Positions 1 to 8,406 of a stretch of 64,000 nucleotides of DNA are shown piece by piece (position 1 is the first letter of the stretch; the number at the start of each line of letters is the position of its first letter). A model generated the notes under the pieces. The model saw only the letters and a program-made list of their open reading frames with translations. It made no database searches and was not told the DNA's origin. This DNA is from Candidatus Nanopelagicales bacterium (GTDB lineage: Bacteria > Actinomycetota > Actinomycetes > S36-B12 > CAIYMF01). A program made the position numbers and the translations under genes. The stretch spans positions 1 through 64,000 of the forward strand of contig JAFIHG010000034.1 in the NCBI GenBank assembly GCA_017848795.1, written 5' to 3'.

Positions 1-1
1 C

Positions 2-169
2 TACCTGCGCTCCTCGGCCCGCCAGCCGAACGAGCGCTACCCGCTCACCGCCACCACGACCTGGCACATCACCTGGAGCGGGGGCGGGGACAGCGGGGCG
101 ATGACCCGTACCCGCACCAGCACCGCATCGCTGACCGTCGGCGAACTGCAGGTACTGATCGGCTCCTAG
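2..169 (+). CDS. C-terminal end of an unidentified protein (5' end outside window)
   Basis: Only the last 55 codons are present, ending in TAG at 167-169. The fragment is Thr/Ser/Arg-rich with the readable stretch TWHITWSGGGDSG and ends in VGELQVLIGS. It resembles, from memory, the C-termini of actinobacterial proteins labelled ATP/GTP-binding protein, which have a beta-rich extracellular tail, but the fragment is too short to assign. It is convergent with pncA, with 3 nt between the two stop codons. Reading frame is supported by the absence of stops from the window edge and by the typical G/C third-position bias. Confidence 0.55.
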   Translation, partial: YLRSSARQPNERYPLTATTTWHITWSGGGDSGAMTRTRTSTASLTVGELQVLIGS

Positions 170-172
170 CGC

Positions 173-784
173 TCAGGTCGCGGGGCGTTCGATGACGATG
201 CCGCCTGCGTCGCGGACGCGCGTCATCGCTTCGCTCTCACCGGCCTCGCTGACCCCGACGCTGAGCTCGAGCATGACCCGTACCGGGTACCCGCGCTCCA
301 GACCGTCGAGCGCCGTCGCAGCGACGCAGTGGGACGAGGCGATACCGATCACGTCCAGGGCGGCGACGCCGTGCGCGCGGAGGATGCTGTCGAGGTCACG
401 CCCGCTGGCGTCGACGCCCTGGAAACCCGAGTAGCCGGAGTTGTCCTGGCCCTTGCGCACCGCTGCGTCCACGGCGGAGGTGAAATCGCCGCCGAATCCC
501 TCGTCGAGCGCCGGGTGCAGTTCTGCACCTTCCGTACCCGCGCGGCAGTGCGGTGGGAAGGTGTCCTCGAAGTCGGGCTCGTCCGAGAAGTGGTGGCCCG
601 GGTCGACGTGCCAGTCCTGCGTCGTCACCACGAGCTGGTACGAGTCCGCCGTACGCGCGACGTACTCGCCCACGGCCCGTGCGCACTCGGCGCCGCCGGA
701 GACGGGCAGGGATCCGTCGACGAAGTCGTTCTGCACGTCAACGACGATCAGCGCACTGGTGGGATCGATGTCGTACGTGGTCAT
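173..784 (-). CDS. pncA: Nicotinamidase / pyrazinamidase
   Basis: 203-aa cysteine hydrolase that deamidates nicotinamide to nicotinate for NAD salvage in the cytosol; the family also activates pyrazinamide. The isochorismatase fold is recognisable throughout: VVDVQNDF with catalytic Asp16, the metal site in QDWHVDPGHHF (Asp57, His59, His65) with His79 in PPHC, Lys111, and the nucleophile Cys153 in GIASSHCV. The stretch SGYSGFQGVD matches the mycobacterial PncA type. The ATG at 784 follows a purine-rich leader; a TAGGCT box at 830-835 is a plausible -10. It is divergent from the methyltransferase at 872, with back-to-back promoters in 88 nt. Length equals the family norm and all key residues are present. 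Confidence 0.93.
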   Translation of the reverse strand: MTTYDIDPTSALIVVDVQNDFVDGSLPVSGGAECARAVGEYVARTADSYQLVVTTQDWHVDPGHHFSDEPDFEDTFPPHCRAGTEGAELHPALDEGFGGDFTSAVDAAVRKGQDNSGYSGFQGVDASGRDLDSILRAHGVAALDVIGIASSHCVAATALDGLERGYPVRVMLELSVGVSEAGESEAMTRVRDAGGIVIERPAT

Positions 785-871
785 TGTCTGCGTCGCCTCG
801 CTGTCTCCCGTTGCGGACCGAGCCGTCTCCAGCCTACGTAACCGGATCCGGCGACCACGTAGCCTGCCGGT

Positions 872-1825
872 ATGCCACTCGATCCGGCAGAGGTCCTTGC
901 CGCGCGCGGTACCGACCGGCACGGTGAGCTCGCGAAGGCCGCCAACGTCGCTTACCACGACTGGGAGGCCGGCCAGTACGACGACAAGTGGGGCATCTCG
1001 TACGACCAGCGCTGCATCGACTACGCGCGCGACCGGTTCGTACACGTGGCGGGCGTGGACGGCTGGCCGTACCCGCGGGCGCTCGAGGTCGGCGCCGGCA
1101 CCGGGTTCTTCCTGCTGAACCTCGCGCAGGCGGGTGTGCTCTCCGAAGGCGAGGTGACCGACCTCAGCCCGGGGATGGTGCAGGTCGCGGTACGCAACGG
1201 GCGTTCGCTCGGGCTGCAGGTCGACGGCCGGGTCGCGGACGCGGAGCGCCTGCCGTACGACGACGACTCCTTCGACCTCGTCGTCGGGCATGCCGTCCTG
1301 CACCACATCCCCGACGTCGAGCAGGCGGTGCGGGAGGTGCTCCGCGTGCTGCGGCCGGGTGGCCGGTTCGTGTTCGCGGGGGAACCGACACGGAAAGGCG
1401 ACTGGGTCGCGCGCCGGCTCTCCCGGCTGACGTGGTGGACCGCCTCGCGGGTGACGCAGTGGCCGCCGCTGCGCGAGCGCTGGGCCCGGCCGCCGGCAGA
1501 GCTCGCCGAACACTCGCAGGCGGCGGCGCTGGAAGCGGTGGTCGACCTGCACACCTTCGACCCGGACCGGCTCAATGCGCTCTGCCAGCGTGCCGGAGCG
1601 ATCGACGTGCGAACCGTCACCGACGAGCTCACCGCGTCCTGGTTCGGCTGGCCGGTGCGGACCTTCGAGGCGGCGGTCCGGCCGGGCGCGCTCGGGTGGG
1701 GGTGGGCGATGTTCGCCTACCGCACCTGGCAGCAGCTCTCGTGGCTCGACGAACGCGTGCTGGCCCGGATCGTCCCGGCCGAGGTGTTCTACAACGTGTC
1801 GGTCACCGGCGTACGCCCCGGCTGA
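872..1825 (+). CDS. Class I SAM-dependent methyltransferase
   Basis: 317-aa methyltransferase. Motif I is LEVGAGTGFFLLNLA (about residues 75-89), the acidic motif II region is EVTDLSPGM, and the post-motif stretch FDLVVGHAVLHHIPDVE followed by LRVLRPGGRFVF is typical of methyltransf_11/25 folds. A C-terminal extension of about 120 residues could carry the substrate site. The ATG is preceded by TAGCCT at 860-865 with six intervening bases, so the mRNA is probably leaderless. The substrate cannot be read from sequence. Its position beside a glycan-building cluster (acyltransferase, glycosyltransferase, GH57, second methyltransferase) makes a sugar O-methyltransferase of the kind found in the mycobacterial Rv3030-Rv3037c region attractive, but that is inference. 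Confidence 0.85.
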   Translation: MPLDPAEVLAARGTDRHGELAKAANVAYHDWEAGQYDDKWGISYDQRCIDYARDRFVHVAGVDGWPYPRALEVGAGTGFFLLNLAQAGVLSEGEVTDLSPGMVQVAVRNGRSLGLQVDGRVADAERLPYDDDSFDLVVGHAVLHHIPDVEQAVREVLRVLRPGGRFVFAGEPTRKGDWVARRLSRLTWWTASRVTQWPPLRERWARPPAELAEHSQAAALEAVVDLHTFDPDRLNALCQRAGAIDVRTVTDELTASWFGWPVRTFEAAVRPGALGWGWAMFAYRTWQQLSWLDERVLARIVPAEVFYNVSVTGVRPG

Positions 1826-1852
1826 CCGCGACCGCGGGCAGACCCCTCCCGG

Positions 1853-3175
1853 TCAGCCGGGAACGGGCGCGGCGGCGGTGAGCGCGTTCTCGTGCTCGGC
1901 GCGGCCTGGTCCGGCGAGCCTTCCCGCCACGACGACGCCGACGACGGCCGCGAGCAGGATCGAGGACAGGTTCGGTACGGCGGCGGCCCCGAACAGCACG
2001 GTGGTGAGCACCGCGGCGGACAGCGGCAGGCGCATGATCGCCGCTGCGGCCGCGGTCATACCGGCAGCGAACAACGGCAGCGGGCTCAGGCTCGGTACGA
2101 GCGCTGCGACGAGCGTCCCGAGGGCGCCGCCGAGGAACAGCGCCGGGAAGATCGGCCCACCGCGGAAGGGCGATCCCATGCAGGCCGCGTACGCGAGCCC
2201 CTTCGCCGCCAGCAGCGTGACGAGTGCGCCGACGCCCAAGGCGGTGCCGCTCGTGACGAGCGCGGGTAGGTGACTCTGGCCGCTGAAGAGCACCCACTGG
2301 GGATCGTCACCGGTGATGGCGCCGTACGCCCACGCGCTCGTGCCGACGACCAGACCTGCGGCCAGGCCGAGCGGAAGCGCCGGGAACGACCGGGTGAGCT
2401 GGGAAAGGCGCGATGCGTAGCGCCGGACGACCGCGGCGCCGCCGCTGGCCACAGCGGCGACGAGCACCACGGCGAGGTAGTCCACCAGCCGGGGCGTCCC
2501 GGCGGCGGGGAGCTGGCCGAGACTGAGGGTGGGTGCCGCGATGCCACCCCACGCGCCCAGTCCGGTGAACAGCACCCACCCGCCGGCCGCTGCCGCGAGC
2601 GAGGGCAGCATCACGGCGATCGCCTCGCCTCCCGCCACGGGCAGCGCCTCGAGCACGAACACCGCTGCGGCCAGCGGGTTTCCGAACAGTGCCGACATCG
2701 CGCCGGAGACGCCGGCGACGGTGAGGATCAGCCGTACCCGGTCCGCGTCCTGCGTCGCCCGGGAGACCAGGACGAGCCCGCCGATCGCGCCGCCGAGGGC
2801 GAGCACCGGTGCCTCCGGACCCAGCACTGCGCCGCCGACGAGCGAGACGAACGCGACTCCCAGCACCGATCCCAGGTCCTTGAGCGGGGTCACCTTGATG
2901 CTCAGCCCGTCGGCCGGGACGTGCCCGCCGCGCCCCGGCAGCCGCCCGAGCAGCACGGCCAGCCCGCCCGCGAGGACGGGCACGGCCAGCACCAGCCAGG
3001 TCGGCGGGGAACTGCGCCCGATCGCATGCGGAAGGTCGGTCCAGACCCACAGCGTCGCGCTGTGCACGAGCGCGACGAACCCCAGCGCGAGGGCTGCGGC
3101 CGGCAGGCCCACGACGAAGCCGATCACGAGCAGCTTCACGTATCCCCGCTGTCGCACCACGTCGGCGATGTCCAC
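1853..3175 (-). CDS. ClC-family chloride channel / H+-Cl- antiporter
   Basis: 440-aa polytopic membrane protein. Family signatures are in order: GGHVP at about 83-87 in place of GSGIP, GPEAP at 119-123 (the GREGP motif with the gating glutamate, Glu121, retained), GNPLAAAVFVLE, and GGPIFPALFLGG near the end (the GxFxP region). Retention of the gating Glu favours proton-coupled exchange, although the first motif is degenerate, so ion selectivity is uncertain. No C-terminal CBS domains. GTG start at 3175 lies 7 nt after a TAGCCT box on the minus strand, so it is probably leaderless. Convergent with the methyltransferase at 872 and divergent from the acyltransferase at 3282. It splits the presumed glycan genes and need not share their function. 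Confidence 0.88.
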   Translation of the reverse strand: MDIADVVRQRGYVKLLVIGFVVGLPAAALALGFVALVHSATLWVWTDLPHAIGRSSPPTWLVLAVPVLAGGLAVLLGRLPGRGGHVPADGLSIKVTPLKDLGSVLGVAFVSLVGGAVLGPEAPVLALGGAIGGLVLVSRATQDADRVRLILTVAGVSGAMSALFGNPLAAAVFVLEALPVAGGEAIAVMLPSLAAAAGGWVLFTGLGAWGGIAAPTLSLGQLPAAGTPRLVDYLAVVLVAAVASGGAAVVRRYASRLSQLTRSFPALPLGLAAGLVVGTSAWAYGAITGDDPQWVLFSGQSHLPALVTSGTALGVGALVTLLAAKGLAYAACMGSPFRGGPIFPALFLGGALGTLVAALVPSLSPLPLFAAGMTAAAAAIMRLPLSAAVLTTVLFGAAAVPNLSSILLAAVVGVVVAGRLAGPGRAEHENALTAAAPVPG

Positions 3176-3281
3176 GCGCCGGAGGCTAGTGCGCGCGAGG
3201 GTGCTCGCGATCCGATAGCGCAGAACCCGCCGGCCCTCGTGCGGGACGGACAGGTGTGGAGGCTCCCGGTACCGTGCCGGT

Positions 3282-4019
3282 GTGCTGGGAGCGCTCGGGA
3301 CGTTGGCGCGTCGGCTGCGCGGGCTGCCGCCTCGCGATCCGCGCCAGGCGCGCTTCCTGACGCTCGCCTCGCTGCGCTGGATGGTGCGGCACCGGGCGTG
3401 GCGTCCCTGGTATCTGCTGCGCTACCTGCGGTTGTTGCGGCTGCGGCTGCTCCACCCCGAGGTCGTGCTCGAGGGGATGGTGTTCCTCGGGCGGCGGGTC
3501 ACTCTGGACGTACGCCGCGGCTACGGCCGGCTCGTGCTCGGACGGTGGGTCCATCTCGGCGACGAGAACCGGTTGCGGGTGCACGAGGGAACACTGCGGA
3601 TCGGCGACAAGTGCGTGCTGGGCCGCGACAACACCGTGAACTGCTACCTCGACATCCGCCTCGGTGCCGCCTGCATCGTGGCGGACTGGGTGTACGTCTG
3701 CGACTTCGACCACGTCCACGCCGACCTGCACGTGCCCATCAAGGACCAGGGCATCGTCAAGTCGCCGGTGCGCGTCGGCGACGACGTGTGGATCGGGGTG
3801 AAGGCGACGGTGCTGCGGGGGGCCGACGTCGGAGCGGGCAGCGTGCTCGCCGCGCACACCGTCGTCCGCGGCCCGATCCCGCCACGGTCGGTGGTCGGCG
3901 GCGTGCCTGGCCGGGTGCTGCGCGACCGCGAGCAGGCGTACGCCGCTGCGGCCGCCACGCGCGCAGCGCTCGCCGACATCGCCGCGAAGACGGCACGCGC
4001 GGCCGGCGTCCCGGGTTGA
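3282..4019 (+). CDS. Left-handed beta-helix (hexapeptide) acyltransferase
   Basis: 245-aa O-acyltransferase-like protein. An N-terminal basic helical region (about 1-60) precedes a hexapeptide-repeat beta helix (about 65-215) with repeats such as VILGRWVHLGDENRL-type turns, DKCVLGRDNTVN and VGDDVWIGVKATVLRGADVGAGS; the histidine-containing loop CDFDHVHADLHVP resembles active-site loops of galactoside/maltose O-acetyltransferases. GTG start lies 6 nt after TACCGT, so it is probably leaderless. A hexapeptide acetyltransferase (Rv3034c) also sits near Rv3030-Rv3032 in M. tuberculosis (from memory), so a role in acylating a methylated glucan is plausible. The acyl donor and acceptor cannot be read. 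Followed by a 710-bp gene-free repeat block. Confidence 0.82.
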   Translation: MLGALGTLARRLRGLPPRDPRQARFLTLASLRWMVRHRAWRPWYLLRYLRLLRLRLLHPEVVLEGMVFLGRRVTLDVRRGYGRLVLGRWVHLGDENRLRVHEGTLRIGDKCVLGRDNTVNCYLDIRLGAACIVADWVYVCDFDHVHADLHVPIKDQGIVKSPVRVGDDVWIGVKATVLRGADVGAGSVLAAHTVVRGPIPPRSVVGGVPGRVLRDREQAYAAAAATRAALADIAAKTARAAGVPG

Positions 4020-4079
4020 GACGAGACGCGAAGTCTGGTTCTTCTCACTCGAGGTGGGCCACTGACGTGGTCTGAAGTC

Positions 4080-4182
4080 GAAAGAGCGCGACGCAACCGT
4101 CCGTTGGTCGAGCGTAGTCGAGACCATGATCACCGACGTGGTCTCGACTGCGCTCGGCCACCGGGTACTCGCCCGGTCTTTC
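4080..4182. repeat. MITE/REP-like palindromic element, copy 1
   Basis: 103-bp imperfect palindrome running from GAAAGAGCG to CGGTCTTTC, with the core arms TGGTCGAGCGTAGTCGAGACC and its complement separated by about 12 bases. Ends are related inverted repeats (GAAAGA then CG/GCG). Related copies occur at 4292, 4503 and, in the opposite orientation, at 24811 and 24941. Confidence 0.85.
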
Positions 4183-4291
4183 ACCGCGCCGACGGGCGCG
4201 CCAACTGGCCCAAGCTGACTCGACTGCGCTCGCCCGACGTGTTTGCGGTCGCAGTTTCGATGGAGGCGGAGTGGTTCTGATGGTCTGAGTC

Positions 4292-4394
4292 GAAAGAGCG
4301 GGACGTAACCGTCCGTTGGTCGAGCGTAGTCGAGACCATGATCGCTGACGTGGTCTCGACTACGCTCGACCACCGAGTACTCGCCCGGTCTTTC
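4292..4394. repeat. MITE/REP-like palindromic element, copy 2
   Basis: Second 103-bp copy, same orientation as the copy at 4080, differing by a few point changes (for example ATCGCTGACG for ATCACCGACG in the loop). The core stem TGGTCGAGCGTAGTCGAGAC and its complement are fully complementary here. Confidence 0.85.
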
Positions 4395-4502
4395 ACGCGC
4401 CGACGGGCGCGCCACCGGGCCCAAGGTGACTCGACTGCGCTGGCCCGACGTGTTTGCGGTCGCAGTTGCGATGGAGGCGGAGTGGTTCTGGTGGCCTGAG
4501 TC

Positions 4503-4605
4503 GAAAGAGCGCGACGCAACCGTCCGTTGGTCGAGCGTAGTCGAGACCATGGTCGCTGACGTGGTCTCGACTACGCTCGACCACCGGGTACTCGCCCGGT
4601 CTCCT
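4503..4605. repeat. MITE/REP-like palindromic element, copy 3
   Basis: Third copy. The core stem is intact but the distal terminal repeat has decayed (CGGTCTCCTC instead of CGGTCTTTC), and the adjoining 108-bp spacer is only partly present. This suggests it is the oldest or recombined end of the array. Confidence 0.8.
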
Positions 4606-4729
4606 CGCGCACCGCCGGCCGCGCCACCTGGCCCAAGCTGACTCGACTGCGCTCGACCACCGAGGGGTCGGCCGGTCTTTCACGCGCCGACGGGCGCGCC
4701 ACGAGGCGCGAGGTGACTCGACTGAAATC

Positions 4730-5965
4730 TCAGGGGCGCAACAGGTTTCCGTCGGGCGGGGGCGGTGGCTGCGCGTGGGCGGGCGGGCGGCTCGACCGCT
4801 GCGCCTCGTTGTAGACGACGGTGGTGCGCTCGGCGACCGCCACCCAGTCGTGCGCGCTGCGGAGCCGGGCCCGCGCGGAACGGGCGAGCCGGCGCGCCTG
4901 ATTCTCGTCAACGAGCACGGCACCGACGGCAGCGGCCAGCCCCGCCTCGTCCTGCGCCGGGAAGGTCGTACCGGTACGCCCGTCCACGACGAGCTCGGCC
5001 AGGCCGCCGGTGGCGGCCGCGACGACCGGAGTGCCGAGCGCCATCGCCTCCAGCGCAGCGAACCCGAACGGCTCGTAGATGCTCGGGACCACCGCGGCGT
5101 CCGCCGCCGCGACAAGGGCCCGCAGCTCCGTCGCCTCCAACCAGCCGGCGAAGCGCACGGATGTGCCAAGGCGAAGCTTGCGGGCGCGGGCTCGCAGCTC
5201 GGCGTCGTACCCGCCGCGCCCCGCGACGACCAGCCGGAGGCCGGGGAAGCGGCGCCGCAGCCGCGGCATCGCAGCCAGCACGGTCTGCACGCCCTTCTCG
5301 TACTCCAGCCGCGCGCCGCAGACCAGCAGCGGACCGGCGCCGGCGTGCTGCGCCCGAGCCGCGGCCGCGCCCATCGGGTCGCGGCGCCAACGCCGCAGGT
5401 CGATCCCGTTCGGCACGACCGCGACCCGCGCCGGTTCCAGCGCGAACAAGCGGGTGAGCTCCCAGCGCATGTGCTCCGAGCAGGCGATGACGCGGTTCGC
5501 CTGCCACGCGAGGCGGCCCTCGGTGGCGTGGAGGGCGCGGCTGCGCTCGTCCGGCAGCCAGCCCTGGTGGCGTCCGGCCTCGGTCGCGTGGATCGTGACG
5601 ACGAGCGGCACCGCGAAGGCGGGCCGGAGCCGGTCGACGGCGGGCGCCACGACCCAGTCGTGGGCGTGCAGCAGTTGCGGGGTCCAGTGGTCCGACAGCC
5701 GGCTCGCCGCGGCTGCCAGGACGCGGCCGAAACCGGCCACCCAGGCGAAGAGATCCGTCCCGGGCGCGGTCGGCGACGGGTAGGGCACGCGCAACACGCG
5801 TACTCCGGCGCTCCGCGCGTCGGGGGCGGCACCCGCGACCTGTTGCGTGAGCACGACGACGTCGTGCCCGGCGCGTGCCTGCGCCTCGGCGAGCCCCTGC
5901 ACGTGGCGACCGAGCCCGCCGTACAGCAACGGCGGGTACTCCCAGCTCAGGTGCAGCACGCGCAT
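4730..5965 (-). CDS. GT4 alpha-glucosyltransferase / glycogen synthase-like (Rv3032 type)
   Basis: 411-aa retaining GT-B glycosyltransferase. The N-terminal half begins MRVLHLSWEYPPLLYGGLGRHV, a GT4/glycogen-synthase start; the C-terminal half has LVCGARLEYEKGVQTVLAAM and the EX7E motif in YEPFGFAALEAMALG with GLAELVVDG following. The ATG at 5965 is chosen because it begins the first Rossmann strand; the frame is open further upstream but runs into the GH57 gene. It is the last gene of a three-gene minus-strand operon with the GH57 enzyme and a methyltransferase. In M. tuberculosis the same trio (Rv3032, Rv3031, Rv3030) builds the alpha-1,4-glucan backbone of methylglucose lipopolysaccharide and contributes to intracellular glucan; the same job is inferred here. 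A Pro-rich tail ends the protein. Confidence 0.88.
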   Translation of the reverse strand: MRVLHLSWEYPPLLYGGLGRHVQGLAEAQARAGHDVVVLTQQVAGAAPDARSAGVRVLRVPYPSPTAPGTDLFAWVAGFGRVLAAAASRLSDHWTPQLLHAHDWVVAPAVDRLRPAFAVPLVVTIHATEAGRHQGWLPDERSRALHATEGRLAWQANRVIACSEHMRWELTRLFALEPARVAVVPNGIDLRRWRRDPMGAAAARAQHAGAGPLLVCGARLEYEKGVQTVLAAMPRLRRRFPGLRLVVAGRGGYDAELRARARKLRLGTSVRFAGWLEATELRALVAAADAAVVPSIYEPFGFAALEAMALGTPVVAAATGGLAELVVDGRTGTTFPAQDEAGLAAAVGAVLVDENQARRLARSARARLRSAHDWVAVAERTTVVYNEAQRSSRPPAHAQPPPPPDGNLLRP

Positions 5966-5975
5966 CCGGGCGCCC

Positions 5976-7496
5976 TCACCCCGCAGCGGCGGGGTACGTC
6001 CGGGCATCGAGCAGCGGGAAGGGACCGTCCACCGCCGACTGGCGGGCGGCCAGCGCGGCCGCGCGTACCGTGTCACCGCGCTCGATCGCGTCGGCGAGCA
6101 GCTGGAACCCGCTGTGGTGCGAGGCGATCCGCTCGCGGGCATAGTCGGCTGCCGAGTCCTTGGTGATCATGAAGGACCAGTCGCTGGCGAGCGCGAGCAG
6201 CGCCGTCTGCGCCAGCTGGTCGGCGCTGTGGTCCCGCGCCGCGCGCCAGGGCCGGTCCAAGACCTTGGCGAGCCGCTGCGCGAGTGCGTGGTTGTCCGCC
6301 GCGACCTCGCGGACGGCCGGCCCGTCCCACACCCGGAAGTCCTTGCCCGAGCCCCAGGAACCGGGGCCCGGATCGACCCGTCCGGCGACGTGCCCGTGCT
6401 CGGCCGCCGCGGCGAGGGTCGTGAGCCGGATCCCCGCCTGCGGCAGCAGGCGCAGCACCGCCTCCAGCCAACGCGGACCCTCGTGCCACCAGTGCCCGAA
6501 CAGCTCGGTGTCGTACGCCGCGACGACCAGTCCGGGCCGCCCGCGCTGCTCGGCTGCAGCGAGCAGGCGCCGCCGTACGACGTCGACGAAGTCGGCTGCG
6601 TCGGCGGCCACGGCGAGTGCCGCACGCTGCGGGTCGTACGGCGCCTTGCGCGCGGGTTCCACCGACGTTCCGGTGACCCGTTGCTGGCGGAACCCGGATG
6701 CCGGGTCGTACGCATGGAAGTCGCGGTACCAGCGCCCGCCGGGATAGCCCCGGCGCGGCGACCACACGCGGTACGTCACGTCGAGGTCGCGTCCGTACAC
6801 CACGGTGTCGGTTCCGCCGACGGTCCAGGCGTCCGCGGTGTCGGCGCCGGCGGCGCGCAGCGTCGGACCGTCCGCGACGAAGTGCTGCACGCCGAGCGCG
6901 GCGTACGTCTTTTCGAGGCCCGGCCGGTACGCGCACTCCGGGGCCCAGATGCCGAGGGGCTGTCGCCCGGTCCGGGCCGCGGCGTCGTCCAGCCCGGCCT
7001 GCAACGCGAACCGGGCGGTGCGCTCGGGCAGCAGCGGCAGGAACGGGTGGGTCGCCGGTCCGCCGAGGACCTCCACCGCGCCGGCGTCCTGCAACTGGCG
7101 CAGCACCGGGGACAGCCCGGCCGACCAGGGGCCTGCGAGCAGCGCCATCGCGTGCTGCGACGCGCGGAACTCCCGCTCGGCCGCTTGCCGCGCGGGCTGC
7201 TCGCGGCGGGCGGCGAGTTCCTCGGCACGGACCTGCCAGAACCCCAACCAGGAGGAGAACTCCTTGCGGCAGTAGGCGCTGTCGAGCTGGGCGTGCAGGA
7301 CGGGGGTCACGCCGAGGGTCACGAGCCCGGTGCGGTCCTCGGCGGCGAGCCGGTGCAGCACCTCGAAGACGGGCAGGTACGAGCCCGCCCACGCTTGGTG
7401 CAGCCATTCCTCGCCGACCGGCCAGGCCCCGTGGTGCGCCAGCCACGGCAGGTGGGTGTGCAGCACGAGCGCGAACGACCCGACCGGTGCGCTCAC
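5976..7496 (-). CDS. GH57 1,4-alpha-glucan branching enzyme (Rv3031 type)
   Basis: 506-aa glycoside hydrolase family 57 protein. Conserved regions appear in order: LHTHLPWLAH at the N-terminus, the nucleophile region GIWAPECAY (Glu), the acid/base region YDTELFGHWWHEG (Asp), and the C-terminal helical DUF1957-type domain with ALASDWSFMI. Branching enzymes of this family transfer alpha-1,4 chains to alpha-1,6 positions. GTG at 7496 overlaps the upstream methyltransferase stop in a GTGA quartet, indicating translational coupling; the glycosyltransferase starts 11 nt after its stop. Length and motifs match the mycobacterial Rv3031 type. Substrate is presumably the glucan made by the neighbouring GT4 enzyme. 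Confidence 0.9.
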   Translation of the reverse strand: MSAPVGSFALVLHTHLPWLAHHGAWPVGEEWLHQAWAGSYLPVFEVLHRLAAEDRTGLVTLGVTPVLHAQLDSAYCRKEFSSWLGFWQVRAEELAARREQPARQAAEREFRASQHAMALLAGPWSAGLSPVLRQLQDAGAVEVLGGPATHPFLPLLPERTARFALQAGLDDAAARTGRQPLGIWAPECAYRPGLEKTYAALGVQHFVADGPTLRAAGADTADAWTVGGTDTVVYGRDLDVTYRVWSPRRGYPGGRWYRDFHAYDPASGFRQQRVTGTSVEPARKAPYDPQRAALAVAADAADFVDVVRRRLLAAAEQRGRPGLVVAAYDTELFGHWWHEGPRWLEAVLRLLPQAGIRLTTLAAAAEHGHVAGRVDPGPGSWGSGKDFRVWDGPAVREVAADNHALAQRLAKVLDRPWRAARDHSADQLAQTALLALASDWSFMITKDSAADYARERIASHHSGFQLLADAIERGDTVRAAALAARQSAVDGPFPLLDARTYPAAAG

Positions 7497-8245
7497 GGGG
7501 CGGCCGCGGTCAGCAGCAGGTCCTGCGCGTCCGTGGTCCGGCCGATGTCGAAGTCGGCCTGGGTGACGGTCGACACGAACGCGTCCAGCTCGCGGTCGGG
7601 CTCCCGGGCCGTGAGGGCGGCGACCTGAGCCGCGACAACGCCCACCCCGTGCGCCCGCTCCCATGCCCTGATCCGGGCGCCGTGCTGCACGCCGGCGAGC
7701 CGGACCTGGGGAAAGCCGTACGCGGCAACGAGTTCGGCCAACTGGTCGGCGTCGTACTCCTGGCTGTGGAACGGGTTGAGCGGTGCCTCGCCGCGCCCCA
7801 GCCCGGGGGAGAACACCGGCCGGTTCGGGGTCGACAGCACCAGCGCACCACCCCCGCGCAGCACCCGCCGGCACTCGCGCAGGAAGCGGGGCACGTCCCA
7901 CAGGTGCTCGACCACCTGCAGCGCGACGACCAGGTCCGCCGCACCGTCGCGCAGCGGCAGCGTGTCGAGGTTGGCGCGTACCACGTGCAGGAGCGGGTAG
8001 GTCGCGGCGACGTGCCGTACGACGGCCGGGTCGCAGTCGACGGCGACGACCGGGCCGGCGCTCGAGCGCCGCAGCATCGCGGACCCGTAGCCCTCGCCGG
8101 CGCCCGCGTCCACGACGAGGGTCGCGGCGTGCGCGTACCGCTCGCTCACCCAGCGGTACACCCGCTCGTGACGGGCGAACCAGTACTCCTCGCCTGCCAC
8201 CCCCGGCAGCGTCCGTTCGCCGGTCAGCGGGAGGGGGTGCGCCAC
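7493..8245 (-). CDS. SAM-dependent methyltransferase (Rv3030 type)
   Basis: 250-aa class I methyltransferase: LVVDAGAGEGYGSAML (motif I, about residues 43-58), VVAVDCDP, LVVALQVVEHLWD and RRVLRGGGALVLSTPN. First gene of the operon with the GH57 branching enzyme and GT4 glycosyltransferase; its stop overlaps the GH57 start by four bases. GTG at 8245 lies six bases after TAGGCT, so a leaderless transcript begins the operon. In mycobacteria the orthologous position is held by Rv3030, linked to glucose methylation in methylglucose lipopolysaccharide. The context makes a sugar O-methyltransferase the best reading; motifs alone would allow other small-molecule substrates. Confidence 0.87.
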   Translation of the reverse strand: MAHPLPLTGERTLPGVAGEEYWFARHERVYRWVSERYAHAATLVVDAGAGEGYGSAMLRRSSAGPVVAVDCDPAVVRHVAATYPLLHVVRANLDTLPLRDGAADLVVALQVVEHLWDVPRFLRECRRVLRGGGALVLSTPNRPVFSPGLGRGEAPLNPFHSQEYDADQLAELVAAYGFPQVRLAGVQHGARIRAWERAHGVGVVAAQVAALTAREPDRELDAFVSTVTQADFDIGRTTDAQDLLLTAAAP

Positions 8246-8406
8246 CCCGCGAGCCTATGCACCGGCGGGCGTACGACCGGCTGCGCGCGCGGACGCCGGA
8301 GACCCCCGCGTGCGTGCGGGTGCAGCCATCGGGCATTCTGGCCCGGTCCGGTACGGCACGGGCCGGCACGCCCGAACGCCACTGCAGCCAGGAAGGTCGC
8401 CGCGAC

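Larger units (their letters stand above)
4078..4681. repeat. Three-copy 211-bp tandem repeat array
   Basis: The segment between the acyltransferase stop and the glycosyltransferase contains no credible gene. Instead a 211-bp unit is repeated in tandem: GTCGAAAGAGCG recurs at 4078, 4289 and 4500, exactly 211 bp apart, and the units are near identical until the third decays after about 4605. A fourth fragment of the palindromic part appears at 4652-4681. Each unit is a 103-bp palindromic element plus a 108-bp spacer containing CGACGTGTTTGCGGTCGCAG. Apparent minus-strand reading frames through the block are translations of the repeat. Confidence 0.9.

Noticed and set aside
3186-4550. 454-codon minus-strand open frame through the 4-kb repeats
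   Set aside because: Its translation is the tandem repeat read through three times, with no conserved domain, and it overlaps the acyltransferase gene on the other strand.
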